From contig NZ_CP011144.1 of the NCBI RefSeq assembly GCF_000972865.1, forward strand, positions 2,790,001 to 2,854,000: a stretch of DNA of 64,000 bases, written 5' to 3'. The translations under genes and the position numbers were made by a program. The stretch's first letter is position 1; every line of letters starts with the position of its first letter. Source of the DNA: Pseudoxanthomonas suwonensis. Lineage in GTDB: Bacteria > Pseudomonadota > Gammaproteobacteria > Xanthomonadales > Xanthomonadaceae. The notes beneath the pieces are model-generated. The model did not search any database and was not told where the DNA came from. It worked only from the letters and a program-made list of their open reading frames with translations. Below are positions 8,047 through 15,483 of the stretch, in pieces.

Positions 8047-9031
8047 CGCCTTCTACCGCAATCCCGACGACCGCGAGGGCGGGCTGGCCGGTCCGTTCGC
8101 GCTGGCCGTGGCCCTGCACATCCTCGTCGCGCTGCTGTTCTGGGTGGCGTGGTGGTGGTCGCCGCAGCGGCAGGTGGAGCCGGCGGCCGGTTCGCCGGTG
8201 ATCGAGGCCTCGCTGGTGATGTCGCCGGCCGACGTGCGCGCCGCGCAGGAGCGGGCCGAGGACGCGCCCAAGCCGCTGCCCGAGCCGCCGCAGCCGGTGG
8301 TGGAGCCGGCGCCGGAGGAAACGGTGCCGCCGCCGCAGCCGCTGCCCGAGCCGCGCCCGCAGGACGCGCCGGTGGCGCCGCAGCAGAAGGCGCAGGACTT
8401 CATTCCCCAGCCGGACACGGTCGATCAGGAAGCGGCGCGCCGCGACGCCATCGCCCGCGAACGTGCCGAGCGCGAGCAGGAAGAGCGCCGCCGCCAGGAG
8501 CAGGTCGACCTGACCGAGGAACGCGAGCGGCAGCGGGCCGCCGAGAACCAGCGCCGGCTGGCGGCCCAGGCCGAGGAGGCCGAGCGCCAGAAGCGGCTGG
8601 CCGATATCCGACGCCAGCGCGAGCAGGCCGCGCGCCAGGCCGAACTGGCCGAGCAGCGCCTGCGCCAGCTGCAGCAGGCCCAGCAGCGGCAGGCCACCCC
8701 GGCGGCCACGCCCAGCCAGGGCACGCCAGGGCAGGGCGGCACCAGCGAGGACCTGACCGCCCAGTACGCGGCGGCGATCCAGCAGGCGGTGCTGAACCAG
8801 TGGATCCGGCCGGACACTGTGCCGCTGGGCCAGCGCTGCCGGGTGCAGATCCGGCAGATCCCCGGTGGCGAGGTGATCGATGTGGACGTCCAGCCGGGCT
8901 GTCCGTTCGACGAGGCGGGGCGCCGCTCGCTGGAGGCCGCCGTGCTGCGCGCCAAGCCGCTGCCGTACCGCGGCTTCGAGTCGGTGTTCCAGCGCAACCT
9001 GACCCTGACCTTCGAGGCCCAGGACCGCTGA
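8036..9031 (+). CDS. tolA: cell envelope integrity protein TolA
   Basis: A 331-aa protein linking the inner-membrane TolQR motor to Pal and TolB. It has an N-terminal anchor (about 18-40), a Pro/Glu-rich stretch (70-125), a long Arg/Glu/Gln/Ala-rich helical region (about 130-220) and a C-terminal TolA/TonB-like domain (about 240-330) with the pair of cysteines RCRVQIRQIPGG and VQPGCPFDEAGR. ATG 8036 (MHADAF) is preferred over the GTG two codons upstream; both overlap tolR. A REP unit follows the stop after about 20 nt. Confidence 0.93.
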   Translation: MHADAFYRNPDDREGGLAGPFALAVALHILVALLFWVAWWWSPQRQVEPAAGSPVIEASLVMSPADVRAAQERAEDAPKPLPEPPQPVVEPAPEETVPPPQPLPEPRPQDAPVAPQQKAQDFIPQPDTVDQEAARRDAIARERAEREQEERRRQEQVDLTEERERQRAAENQRRLAAQAEEAERQKRLADIRRQREQAARQAELAEQRLRQLQQAQQRQATPAATPSQGTPGQGGTSEDLTAQYAAAIQQAVLNQWIRPDTVPLGQRCRVQIRQIPGGEVIDVDVQPGCPFDEAGRRSLEAAVLRAKPLPYRGFESVFQRNLTLTFEAQDR

Positions 9032-9053
9032 CCCCGCCGCGCTCCTGCTTTTC

Positions 9054-9148
9054 TGTAGGAGCGGGCATGACCGCGACCCGACGCCGGCGGCACAGGCGAC
9101 GCCTTCGTGGTTCCGACGCCCGTGTCGCGGTCATGCCCGCTCCTACAC
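9054..9148. repeat. single REP inverted pair between tolA and tolB, GCGGGCATGACCGC arm type
   Basis: One complete unit: left arm GTAGGAGCGGGCATGACCGC, the usual spacer core, and the matching inverted arm GCGGTCATGCCCGCTCCTAC. The arm sequence differs from the TTCAGCCGGC arms at most other loci although the spacer is the same. It interrupts the tol operon between tolA and tolB. Confidence 0.9.
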
Positions 9149-9205
9149 ACAGGCACCGGCGGGGACCGGCACGCCGGCGGCCATCCCGACCCGACGTTCA
9201 CGCCG

Positions 9206-9227
9206 TTTTCGTTCATGATTGCGAAAA
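9206..9227 (+). promoter_or_regulatory. AT-rich palindrome and probable promoter zone ahead of tolB
   Basis: TTTTCG (9206-9211) and CGAAAA (9222-9227) form an inverted repeat inside a locally AT-rich stretch, 68 nt before the tolB start. Since a REP pair separates tolB from tolA, a separate promoter for tolB-pal-cpoB is plausible here, but no convincing -35/-10 pair can be assigned. Confidence 0.3.
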
Positions 9228-9294
9228 TGTTCACGCATACGCTGCTATCTCTTTGGACTGCCTGTCCCCGTACCGGATATCCGAACGCCTGCCC

Positions 9295-10614
9295 ATGAAG
9301 ACTCCCCTGCGCTGGTTCGCCCTGATCGCTTTCCTGTTGCTGCCGTTCATGGCCTCGGCCCAGCAGCAGGGCCTGGAGATCGACATCATCGGCGGCAACG
9401 CCTCGGCCCTGCCGATCACGGTGGTGCCTATGCCCTACCAGGGCAGCGGCACGCCGCCGCAGACCGACATCGCGAAAGTGGTCCGCGACGACCTGGCCCG
9501 CTCCGGCGTGTTCCGCACCCTGCCCGAGGGGCAGATCGTCGAACGCCCGACCCGCGGCGGGGAGATCAACTACCCGACCTGGAAGCAGCTGCGGCAGGAC
9601 TACATCGTGGTCGGCCGGGTCCTGGACGCCGGCGACGGCGGCCACCGGATCGAGTACGAACTGTTCGACGTGGCCAAGGCCGAGCGCCTGCTGGGCCTGG
9701 CCATCACCGCCCGGCCCAACGCCACCCGCGACGCCGCCCACCAGATCGCCGACGCGATCTACGAGAAGATCACCGGCGTGCGCGGCGCGTTCTGGACCCG
9801 GGTCGCCTACGTGACCGCCAACGGCGTCGGCCGGGATACGCGCTACGCGCTCAACGTGGCCGACGCCGACGGCTGGAACCCGCAGGTGGTGGTCCGTTCG
9901 GCCGAGCCGCTGCTGTCGCCGGCCTGGAGCCCGGACGGGCGCAAGCTGGCCTATGTCAGCTTCGAGCGCGGCAACTCCTCGATCTACGTGCAGGACATCG
10001 CCAGCGGCGCGCGTGAGCTGGTCTCCAGTTTCCGCGGCATCAACGGCGCCCCGTCGTTCTCGCCGGACGGCCGCCGGCTGGCCATGTCGCTCTCGCGCAG
10101 CGGCAACCCCGAGATCTACGTGATGGACCTGGCCAGCAAGCAGTTGACCCAGCTGACCAACCACTTCGGCATCGACACCGAGCCGACCTGGAGCGCCGAC
10201 GGCGGCACCATCTACTTCACCTCCGACCGCGGCGGCCGCCCGCAGATCTACCAGGTGCCGGCCAGCGGCGGCGGCGCCACCCGGGTGACCTTCCAGGGCA
10301 ACTACAACGCCACCCCGTCGGTCTCCTACGACGGCAAGAAGATCGCGGTGGCGCAGGGCGCCGGCAACACCTACCGGATCGCGATCATGGACTCCAGCCT
10401 CGGCTCGCCGCGCTGGAGCACCGTGTCCACCGGCTCCCTGGACGAATCCCCCAGCTTCGCCCCCAACGCCAGCATGCTGCTGTATGCCGCGCGCGAGGGT
10501 GGGCGGGGGGTGCTGTACGCCGTTTCGGCCGACGGCCGGGTGCGCCAGCGCCTGGTCCTGGCCGACGGCGACGTGCGCGAGCCGGCGTGGTCGCCATACC
10601 GCAGCGCGCGTTAA
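9295..10614 (+). CDS. tolB: Tol-Pal system beta-propeller protein TolB
   Basis: A 439-aa periplasmic protein. Residues 1-21 are a Sec signal peptide (MKTPLRWFALIAFLLLPFMASA). An alpha/beta TolB_N domain spans about 24-155, and a six-bladed propeller follows with repeated PAWSPDGRKLAYVS, PSFSPDGRRLAMS and PTWSADGGTIYFTS motifs. TolB docks on Pal and is recycled by TolA. The open frame reaches far upstream through REP DNA, but the signal peptide and family length fix the start at 9295. The gap from tolA is 263 nt, filled mainly by the REP unit. Confidence 0.95.
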   Translation: MKTPLRWFALIAFLLLPFMASAQQQGLEIDIIGGNASALPITVVPMPYQGSGTPPQTDIAKVVRDDLARSGVFRTLPEGQIVERPTRGGEINYPTWKQLRQDYIVVGRVLDAGDGGHRIEYELFDVAKAERLLGLAITARPNATRDAAHQIADAIYEKITGVRGAFWTRVAYVTANGVGRDTRYALNVADADGWNPQVVVRSAEPLLSPAWSPDGRKLAYVSFERGNSSIYVQDIASGARELVSSFRGINGAPSFSPDGRRLAMSLSRSGNPEIYVMDLASKQLTQLTNHFGIDTEPTWSADGGTIYFTSDRGGRPQIYQVPASGGGATRVTFQGNYNATPSVSYDGKKIAVAQGAGNTYRIAIMDSSLGSPRWSTVSTGSLDESPSFAPNASMLLYAAREGGRGVLYAVSADGRVRQRLVLADGDVREPAWSPYRSAR

Positions 10615-10624
10615 AAATCGGTTG

Positions 10625-10630
10625 TAATAT
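10625..10630 (+). promoter_or_regulatory. possible -10 element ahead of pal
   Basis: TAATAT in an AT-rich patch just after the tolB stop and 54 nt before the pal ATG. Extra transcription of pal, which is needed in large amounts, would make sense. No good -35 is visible, so confidence is low. Confidence 0.3.
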
Positions 10631-10684
10631 GCCGCGGTTGCGTTAGCCCTCTGTCACCACACCATGCATCACAAGGAAAAGATC

Positions 10685-11197
10685 ATGAACACCACCACCC
10701 GAGTCCTGCTGGTTTCGCTGCTGTCCGTGGTTGCGCTGGCCGGCTGTAAGTCCAAGCAGACCAAGGACACCGCCGCCGACACCACCCCGGTCACCCCGAC
10801 CACCCCGGTGGGCCCGGGTACCGGCGCCTACGGTCCGGAAGACCTGGACACCGATCCCTGCCTGCGCCAGCGCGTGATCCACTTCGACTTCGACCAGTAC
10901 ACGGTCAAGCCGGAGTACCAGGCCGTCATCGCCTGCCACGCCAAGTACCTGCGCGACCGTCCGTCCTCGCGCCAGACCCTGGAAGGCCACACCGACGAGC
11001 GCGGCAGCCGCGAATACAACATGGGCCTGGGCGAGCGCCGCGGCAACGCCGTGTCCTCCGCGCTGCAGGCCGCCGGCGCCTCGGCCAGCCAGCTGACCGT
11101 GGTCAGCTTCGGTGAGGAGCGTCCGCTGTGCACCGAGTCGACCGAGGCCTGCTGGGCGCAGAACCGTCGCGTCGAGATCGTCTACAGCGCGCGCTGA
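10685..11197 (+). CDS. pal: peptidoglycan-associated lipoprotein Pal
   Basis: A 170-aa outer-membrane lipoprotein. The signal peptide ends in the lipobox VALAGC with the acylated Cys at 21. After a Thr/Pro-rich linker, the OmpA-like peptidoglycan-binding domain runs from about 55 to 168, with HFDFDQYTVKPEY and the signature EGHTDERGSREYNMGLGERR. The ATG at 10685 follows AAGGAAAAG. An in-frame ATG seven codons earlier is less likely because it would precede the ribosome binding site. cpoB begins three bases after its stop. Confidence 0.96.
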   Translation: MNTTTRVLLVSLLSVVALAGCKSKQTKDTAADTTPVTPTTPVGPGTGAYGPEDLDTDPCLRQRVIHFDFDQYTVKPEYQAVIACHAKYLRDRPSSRQTLEGHTDERGSREYNMGLGERRGNAVSSALQAAGASASQLTVVSFGEERPLCTESTEACWAQNRRVEIVYSAR

Positions 11198-11200
11198 TCC

Positions 11201-12007
11201 ATGCGGATGAAGCATCCCCTGCGGATGTTGGTCGTGGCGGCCCTGGTGGCCGCCACGCCCGCGTATGCGCAGAAGCTGAGCCTGGCCGACCGGGTCACCC
11301 GGCTGGAGATCCAGGCCAACAACACCCAGGCCAACCAGGACCTGCTCCACCAGCTCGAGCAGCTGCGCGTCGAAGTGCAGTCGCTGCGCGAGACGGTCGA
11401 GCTGCTGCAGGACCAGAACCGGCAGCTGCAGCAGCGCAGCCGCGACCAGTACCTGGACCTGGACGGCCGGCTCAACCGGCTGGAAGGCGGGGCCCTGCCG
11501 GCACCCCCGGTGAGCGGCGCTCCGGCGGCGGCTTCGCCGCCCGCAAGGCTCGCGGCACCGGCGGCGGCCGATGCCGCGCCGCGCGTGCACGGCGATCCCG
11601 GCTCGCTGGCCCAGTCCGGCGACGAGCGCGAGGCCTACAACATCGCCTTCGACGCGCTCAAGGCCGGCCGCTACGACGAGTCGGCGCAGCTGTTCCAGGC
11701 CTTCATCGACACCTGGCCGGCCGGCATCTACGCGCCCAACGCGCTGTACTGGCTCGGCGAGAGCTACTACGCCACCAAGAATTTCGCGCTGGCCGGACAG
11801 CAGTTCGAAGCGCTGATCGGTCGCTACCCGACCCACGACAAGGCGCCCGGCGCCCTGCTCAAGCTCGGCCTGTCGCAGTTCGGCGAGGGCCAGGTCCCGC
11901 AGGCCGAGGCGACGCTGCAGCAGGTCGTCGCCCGCTACCCGGGCACCGACGCCGCGCGCATCGCCGGCGACCGCCTGCATTCGATCCAGATCGGCCAGCT
12001 GCGCTGA
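11201..12007 (+). CDS. cpoB: cell division coordinator CpoB (YbgF), periplasmic TPR protein
   Basis: A 268-aa periplasmic protein. It has a signal peptide ending near residue 24 (ATPAYAQ), a coiled-coil trimerisation segment at about 28-85 rich in Leu/Gln/Glu, a Pro/Ala linker (95-125), and TPR-like repeats from about 140 to the end (AYNIAFDALKAGRYDESAQL and YATKNFALAGQQFEALIGRY). CpoB ties Tol-Pal function to septal peptidoglycan synthesis. It starts three bases after pal, so it is cotranscribed. A REP array begins 12 nt beyond its stop. Confidence 0.93.
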   Translation: MRMKHPLRMLVVAALVAATPAYAQKLSLADRVTRLEIQANNTQANQDLLHQLEQLRVEVQSLRETVELLQDQNRQLQQRSRDQYLDLDGRLNRLEGGALPAPPVSGAPAAASPPARLAAPAAADAAPRVHGDPGSLAQSGDEREAYNIAFDALKAGRYDESAQLFQAFIDTWPAGIYAPNALYWLGESYYATKNFALAGQQFEALIGRYPTHDKAPGALLKLGLSQFGEGQVPQAEATLQQVVARYPGTDAARIAGDRLHSIQIGQLR

Positions 12008-12019
12008 GGCGCGCGGCCT

Positions 12020-12240
12020 TGTAGGAGCGGGCATGACCGCGACCCGGCGCCGTCGGCCCCAGGCCACGCCCTCATGATCCTGACGCTCCGGTCGCGGACT
12101 GAAGTCCGCTCCTGCAGGAAAATGTCTGGAGCCTGTGCCCGTGTGTAGGAGCGGGCATGACCGCGACCCCGACGCCGTTGGCCCAGGCGACGCCCTCGCG
12201 ATTCCGACGCCCGTGTCGCGGTCATGCCCGCTCCTACACA
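12020..12240. repeat. REP array, two units, between cpoB and queE
   Basis: Unit 1 (12020-12117) is chimeric: its left arm is GTAGGAGCGGGCATGACCGC but its right arm is GGACTGAAGTCCGCTCCTGC. Unit 2 (12144-12240) has matching CATGACC/GGTCATG arms. The queE ribosome binding region follows. Confidence 0.9.
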
Positions 12241-12283
12241 AGAACCCCGCGGGTCAGCCCGCTTGAAAGCCACGATCCGCACC

Positions 12284-12943
12284 ATGGACACCGCCGCTCC
12301 GCAGAACCGTCTGCGGCTCACCGAGATCTTCCTGTCGCTGCAGGGCGAGGCCAACGCCGCCGGCTGGCCGACGGTGTTCGTGCGCCTGACCGGTTGCCCG
12401 CTGCGCTGCCAGTACTGCGACACCGCCTATGCCTTCCACGGCGGGCAGTGGTGGGAGATCGACGACATCCTGGCCGAGGTCGCCCGCCACGGCGTGCGCC
12501 ACGTCTGCGTGACCGGCGGCGAGCCGTTGGCGCAGAAGCGCTGCCTGGACCTGCTGCGGCGGCTGTGCGACGCCGGCTACGACGTCTCGCTGGAGACCTC
12601 GGGTGCGCTGGACATCGCCGGCGTCGACCCGCGGGTGTCGCGGGTGGTGGACCTGAAGACCCCCGGTTCGGCCGAGATGGCGCGCAACCGGCTGGAGAAC
12701 CTGCCGCTGCTGACCGCGCGCGACCAGGTCAAGTTCGTGCTGTGCGGCCGTGGCGACTACGAGTGGGCCCGCGACATGCTCGCCGAGCACCGGCTGGCCG
12801 AGCGCTGCGACGTGCTGTTCTCGCCGAGCAAGAGTGAGCTGGCCCCGCGCGAACTGGCCGACTGGATCGTCGCCGACCGCCTGCCGGTGCGCTTCCAGAT
12901 GCAGCTGCACAAGCTGCTCTGGAACGACGAACCCGGCCGCTGA
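12284..12943 (+). CDS. queE: 7-carboxy-7-deazaguanine synthase QueE (radical SAM)
   Basis: A 219-aa radical SAM enzyme converting 6-carboxytetrahydropterin to 7-carboxy-7-deazaguanine in queuosine synthesis. The [4Fe-4S] site is CPLRCQYC (C38, C42, C45; CX3CX2C). FLSLQGEANAAGWPTVFVRL is the QueE start motif and VTGGEPLAQ the SAM-binding GGE motif. The length is normal. The ATG at 12284 is chosen because the upstream frame lies in REP DNA. queC follows after a REP array, so the two may not share one transcript. Confidence 0.95.
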   Translation: MDTAAPQNRLRLTEIFLSLQGEANAAGWPTVFVRLTGCPLRCQYCDTAYAFHGGQWWEIDDILAEVARHGVRHVCVTGGEPLAQKRCLDLLRRLCDAGYDVSLETSGALDIAGVDPRVSRVVDLKTPGSAEMARNRLENLPLLTARDQVKFVLCGRGDYEWARDMLAEHRLAERCDVLFSPSKSELAPRELADWIVADRLPVRFQMQLHKLLWNDEPGR

Positions 12944-12964
12944 TCGCCGCGGCTCGTTTGCGGG

Positions 12965-13427
12965 TGTAGGAGCGGGCATGACCGCGACCCGACGCCGCCG
13001 GCACAGGCGACGCCCTCGTGATCCCGACGCCCGTGTCGCCGACTGAAGTCAGCTCCTACAGAAGAGCGGGCGCGCTGTGGTTGTTGTAGGAGCCGGGTTC
13101 AGCCGGCGACTCGACGCCCTCGGCACAGGCGACGCCCTCGTGGTCCCGACGCCCGTGTCGCCGACTGAAGTCAGCTCCTACAGAAGAGCGGCCGCGCTGT
13201 GGTTGTTGTAGGAGCCGGGTTCAGCCGGCGACCCGACGCCGTCGGCCCAGGCGACGCCCTCATGATCCCGACGCCCGTGTCACCGACTGAAGTCAGCTCC
13301 TACAGAAGAGCGGCCGCGCTGCGGTTGTTGTAGGAGCCGGGTTCAGCCGGCGACCCGACGCCGCCGGCCCAGGCGACGCCCTCATGATCCCGACGCCCGT
13401 GTCGCCGGCTGAAGTCAGCTCCTACAG
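12965..13427. repeat. REP array, four units at 121-nt period, between queE and queC
   Basis: Left arms begin at 12965, 13086, 13207 and 13328, each 121 nt apart. The first left arm is of the GCGGGCATGACCGC type while its right arm and all other arms are of the TTCAGCCGGCGAC / GTCGCCGACTGAAG type. The linkers between units are nearly identical, which suggests local tandem duplication. Confidence 0.92.
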
Positions 13428-13444
13428 GGGCGAGTGTCGCGGCC

Positions 13445-13450
13445 TACAAT
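13445..13450 (+). promoter_or_regulatory. probable -10 element of queC
   Basis: TACAAT, five of six matches to the sigma-70 -10 consensus, 29 nt before the queC ATG and directly after the REP array. It would let queC be transcribed independently of queE. No clear -35 is seen because that position falls in the last REP arm. Confidence 0.4.
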
Positions 13451-13479
13451 GGCCCACCCCATATGCGCTGTTTCTCCCC

Positions 13480-14145
13480 ATGAAGAACGCCGTCGTCCTG
13501 GTTTCCGGTGGCATGGATTCGGCCGTGGTCCTGGCCATCGCCCGCGAGCAGGGTTACGCCGTGCATGCGCTGAGCGTGCGCTACGGCCAGCGCCACACCT
13601 CCGAACTCGACGCCGCCGACCGCGTCGCCCGCGCGCTGGGCGCGGCGGCGCACAAGACCGTGGTCGTGGACCTGCGCAGCATCGGCGGCTCGGCCCTGAC
13701 CGACGACATCGAGGTGCCCGACGCCGGCGGCGAGGGGATCCCGGTCACCTACGTGCCGGCGCGCAACACGATCATGCTGTCGGTGGCGCTGGGCTGGGCC
13801 GAGGTGCTGGGCGCGGCCGACATCTTCTGCGGGGTCAACGCGGTGGACTATTCCGGCTACCCGGACTGCCGCCCGGAGTTCATCGAGGCCTTCGAGCGGC
13901 TGGCCAACCTGGCCACCAAGGCCGGGGTGGAAGGCGCCGGCATCCGCGTGCACGCGCCGCTGATCCGCATGGGCAAGGACGAGATCGTGCGCGAAGGCCT
14001 GCGCCTGGGGGTAGATTTCGCGCAGACGGTGTCGTGCTACCGCGCCGACGCCGAGGGCCGCGCCTGCGGCCACTGCGACGCCTGCCGCCTGCGCGCGGCC
14101 GGCTTCGCCGCAGCTGGCGTGGCCGATCCCACGCGGTACGTGTAG
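13480..14145 (+). CDS. queC: 7-cyano-7-deazaguanine synthase QueC
   Basis: A 221-aa ATP-dependent enzyme making preQ0 from the QueE product. The PP-loop SGGMDS is at residues 9-14. A C-terminal zinc site uses C186, C196, C199 and C202 ([17 protein letters not shown]). [21 protein letters not shown] and [18 protein letters not shown] are family signatures. The start at 13480 matches the family N-terminus; the frame extends upstream into REP sequence. The TAG stop is in GTGTAGG, which resembles a decayed REP foot. QueC and QueE serve the wobble base of tRNAs for Asn, Asp, His and Tyr. Confidence 0.96.
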   Translation: MKNAVVLVSGGMDSAVVLAIAREQGYAVHALSVRYGQRHTSELDAADRVARALGAAAHKTVVVDLRSIGGSALTDDIEVPDAGGEGIPVTYVPARNTIMLSVALGWAEVLGAADIFCGVNAVDYSGYPDCRPEFIEAFERLANLATKAGVEGAGIRVHAPLIRMGKDEIVREGLRLGVDFAQTVSCYRADAEGRACGHCDACRLRAAGFAAAGVADPTRYV

Positions 14146-14185
14146 GCACCACCTTAGCTTGTCTGAGACAACCGAGATGGCCTTC

Positions 14186-14403
14186 TGTAGGAGCTGACTT
14201 CAGTCGCGACACGGGCGTCGGAACTACGAGGGCGTCGCCTGGGCCGACGGCGTCGGGTCGCCGGCTGAACCCGGCTCCTACAACAGCCGCGACGCGGCGC
14301 TCTCCTGTAGGAGCTGACTTCAGTCGGCGACACGGGCGTCGGGACCACGAGGGCGTCGCCTGTGCCGGCGGCGTCGGGTCGCCGGCTGAACCCGGCTCCT
14401 ACA
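14186..14403. repeat. REP array, two units, between queC and tRNA-Lys
   Basis: Two units in the opposite spacer orientation from those upstream of queC (GTAGGAGCTGACTTCAG arm first, spacer GGGCGTCGG...CGTCGCC, then GCCGGCTGAACCCGGCTCCTAC). The first left arm has lost one G (CAGTCGCGAC instead of CAGTCGGCGAC). It lies just ahead of the tRNA promoter. Confidence 0.9.
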
Positions 14404-14423
14404 AGAAGGCGCGCGCGATCGGG

Positions 14424-14429
14424 TAAAAT
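14424..14429 (+). promoter_or_regulatory. -10 element of tRNA-Lys
   Basis: TAAAAT followed by a GC-rich discriminator (GCCCGCCCGG), the layout expected of a stringently controlled stable-RNA promoter, 30 nt ahead of the mature tRNA. The -35 position is GC-rich and poor. Confidence 0.5.
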
Positions 14430-14458
14430 GCCCGCCCGGCCGAGAGCCGGGATCCCGT

Positions 14459-14534
14459 GGGCCGTTAGCTCAGTCGGTAGAGCATCGGACTTTTAATCCG
14501 CTGGTCGATGGTTCGAATCCATCACGGCCCACCA
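14459..14534 (+). tRNA. tRNA-Lys (anticodon TTT)
   Basis: A 76-nt cloverleaf. The acceptor stem is GGGCCGT/ACGGCCC with discriminator A and an encoded CCA. The D arm is GCTC/GAGC, the anticodon loop CTTTTAA reads TTT, and the T arm is GATGG-TTCGAAT-CCATC. The lowest-numbered anticodon-stem pair (27-43) is a T-C mismatch. In Escherichia coli tRNA-Lys genes also follow the tol-pal-cpoB locus, so the neighbourhood may be conserved. Confidence 0.98.
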
Positions 14535-14580
14535 AACACGACCGGATCGCCGGTCCCGATTCCCGAACCACCCCGCGACC

Positions 14581-14603
14581 GAGGGACACCGATGGCGTCC
14601 CTC
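14581..14603 (-). terminator. hairpin downstream of the DUF892 gene
   Basis: GAGGGAC, nine bases, GTCCCTC gives a seven-pair stem 20 nt past the stop of the minus-strand DUF892 gene and 46 nt past the tRNA end. There is no T run, so intrinsic termination is uncertain. It could serve both converging transcripts. Confidence 0.35.
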
Positions 14604-14623
14604 CGCCTGCGGCGCATCGCCGC

Positions 14624-15133
14624 TCAGGCCGCCTTGCGGCCCTCCTGCGCCGCGCGCTGGTTGCCGCCCTGTTCGGCCAGCATCGTCAGCTTCTGGTCGG
14701 TGGCCTTCTCCTCCTCCAGCGTTTCCAGCAGCAGCGGCAGGGCGTCCTTGTAGCCCAGCTGCCTGGCCAGCGCGGCCAAGGTGCCGTAGGCGGCGATCTC
14801 GTAGTGCTCGACCTTCTGCGCACCGCCGATCAGGGCGGCGTCGCGCAGCGCGCCCTGGTCGATCGAATCGATGATTTCCTTGCCTTCCTCGACCAGGCCT
14901 TCCATCGCCGCGCACTTGATCCGCTTCAGGCGGATGCCCAGCACCTCGACCACGCGGTCGATGCGTTCGATCTGGCCCTGGGTTTCCTCCAGGTGGGTAT
15001 GGAAGGCATCGGACAGCGCGGCGTCGTCCGCCGCCCGGGCCAGTTTCGGCAAGGCCTTGGTCAGCTGCTTCTCGGCGCTGTAGATGTCGGACAGTTCATG
15101 GATGAAGAGGTCTTCGATGGTCTTGACGCTCAT
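14624..15133 (-). CDS. DUF892 / YciE-YciF family ferritin-like protein
   Basis: A 169-aa all-helical protein that starts MSVKTIEDLFIHELSDIYSAE, the YciF family signature. Glutamate and histidine pairs on helices (ELSDIYSAEKQ, HLEETQGQIERI and HYEIAAYGTLAALA) are compatible with a di-iron four-helix bundle. Family members are induced by osmotic and general stress; their exact role is not settled. An AAGGAA ribosome binding site precedes the ATG. The C-terminus ends in a short Ala/Lys/Gln-rich tail. It converges on tRNA-Lys and is divergent from the Lhr helicase. Confidence 0.9.
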   Translation of the reverse strand: MSVKTIEDLFIHELSDIYSAEKQLTKALPKLARAADDAALSDAFHTHLEETQGQIERIDRVVEVLGIRLKRIKCAAMEGLVEEGKEIIDSIDQGALRDAALIGGAQKVEHYEIAAYGTLAALARQLGYKDALPLLLETLEEEKATDQKLTMLAEQGGNQRAAQEGRKAA

Positions 15134-15483
15134 GGAGCGGTTCCTTCTTTTTCTTGGGGTGGGCAGCGGGTGATCCCCCGGGGAAGCCGGCGCGGCATGT
15201 GCCGGTCGGTGCTGTGCTCTTCCTGGGGGGAGGCAGCATGGGCGCCGGTGTATTCGACCCCGGTCGAACGGCGGTGAAGGCGATGTTCAATGCAGGACCG
15301 AGCGTCGCCGCCTGTGCCCGGCGGATGCCTGAACATGTTGTCCCGGGCGTGCAAGGCGGCGGTTGAAGCGTCTTGGCGGCGGGCGCATATTCGGTCCATC
15401 CCCACCGCGATGCGCCAGTGGCGCGTCTCACCCGCTGCGACCCACGCGGCGCAGGCTGGGGTCTCCTCGCGCGTACCGAGCCG
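15134..15483. other. divergent intergenic region, DUF892 and lhr promoters expected
   Basis: About 350 nt without a convincing gene. It must contain the promoters of both divergent neighbours, but no clear -35/-10 pair stands out. No REP unit is present, in contrast with most gaps of this size in the window. Confidence 0.5.

Noticed and set aside
8149..9294. Upstream extension of the tolB frame
   Set aside because: It lies over tolA in another phase and the REP unit; the TolB signal peptide begins at 9295.
12965..13427. Evenly spaced repeats resembling a CRISPR array
   Set aside because: The units are palindromic pairs of about 97 nt with conserved linkers, not short repeats with unique spacers, and no cas gene is present.
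13428..13479. preQ1 riboswitch ahead of queC
   Set aside because: The gap between REP array and start is about 50 nt and lacks the preQ1 pseudoknot motif.
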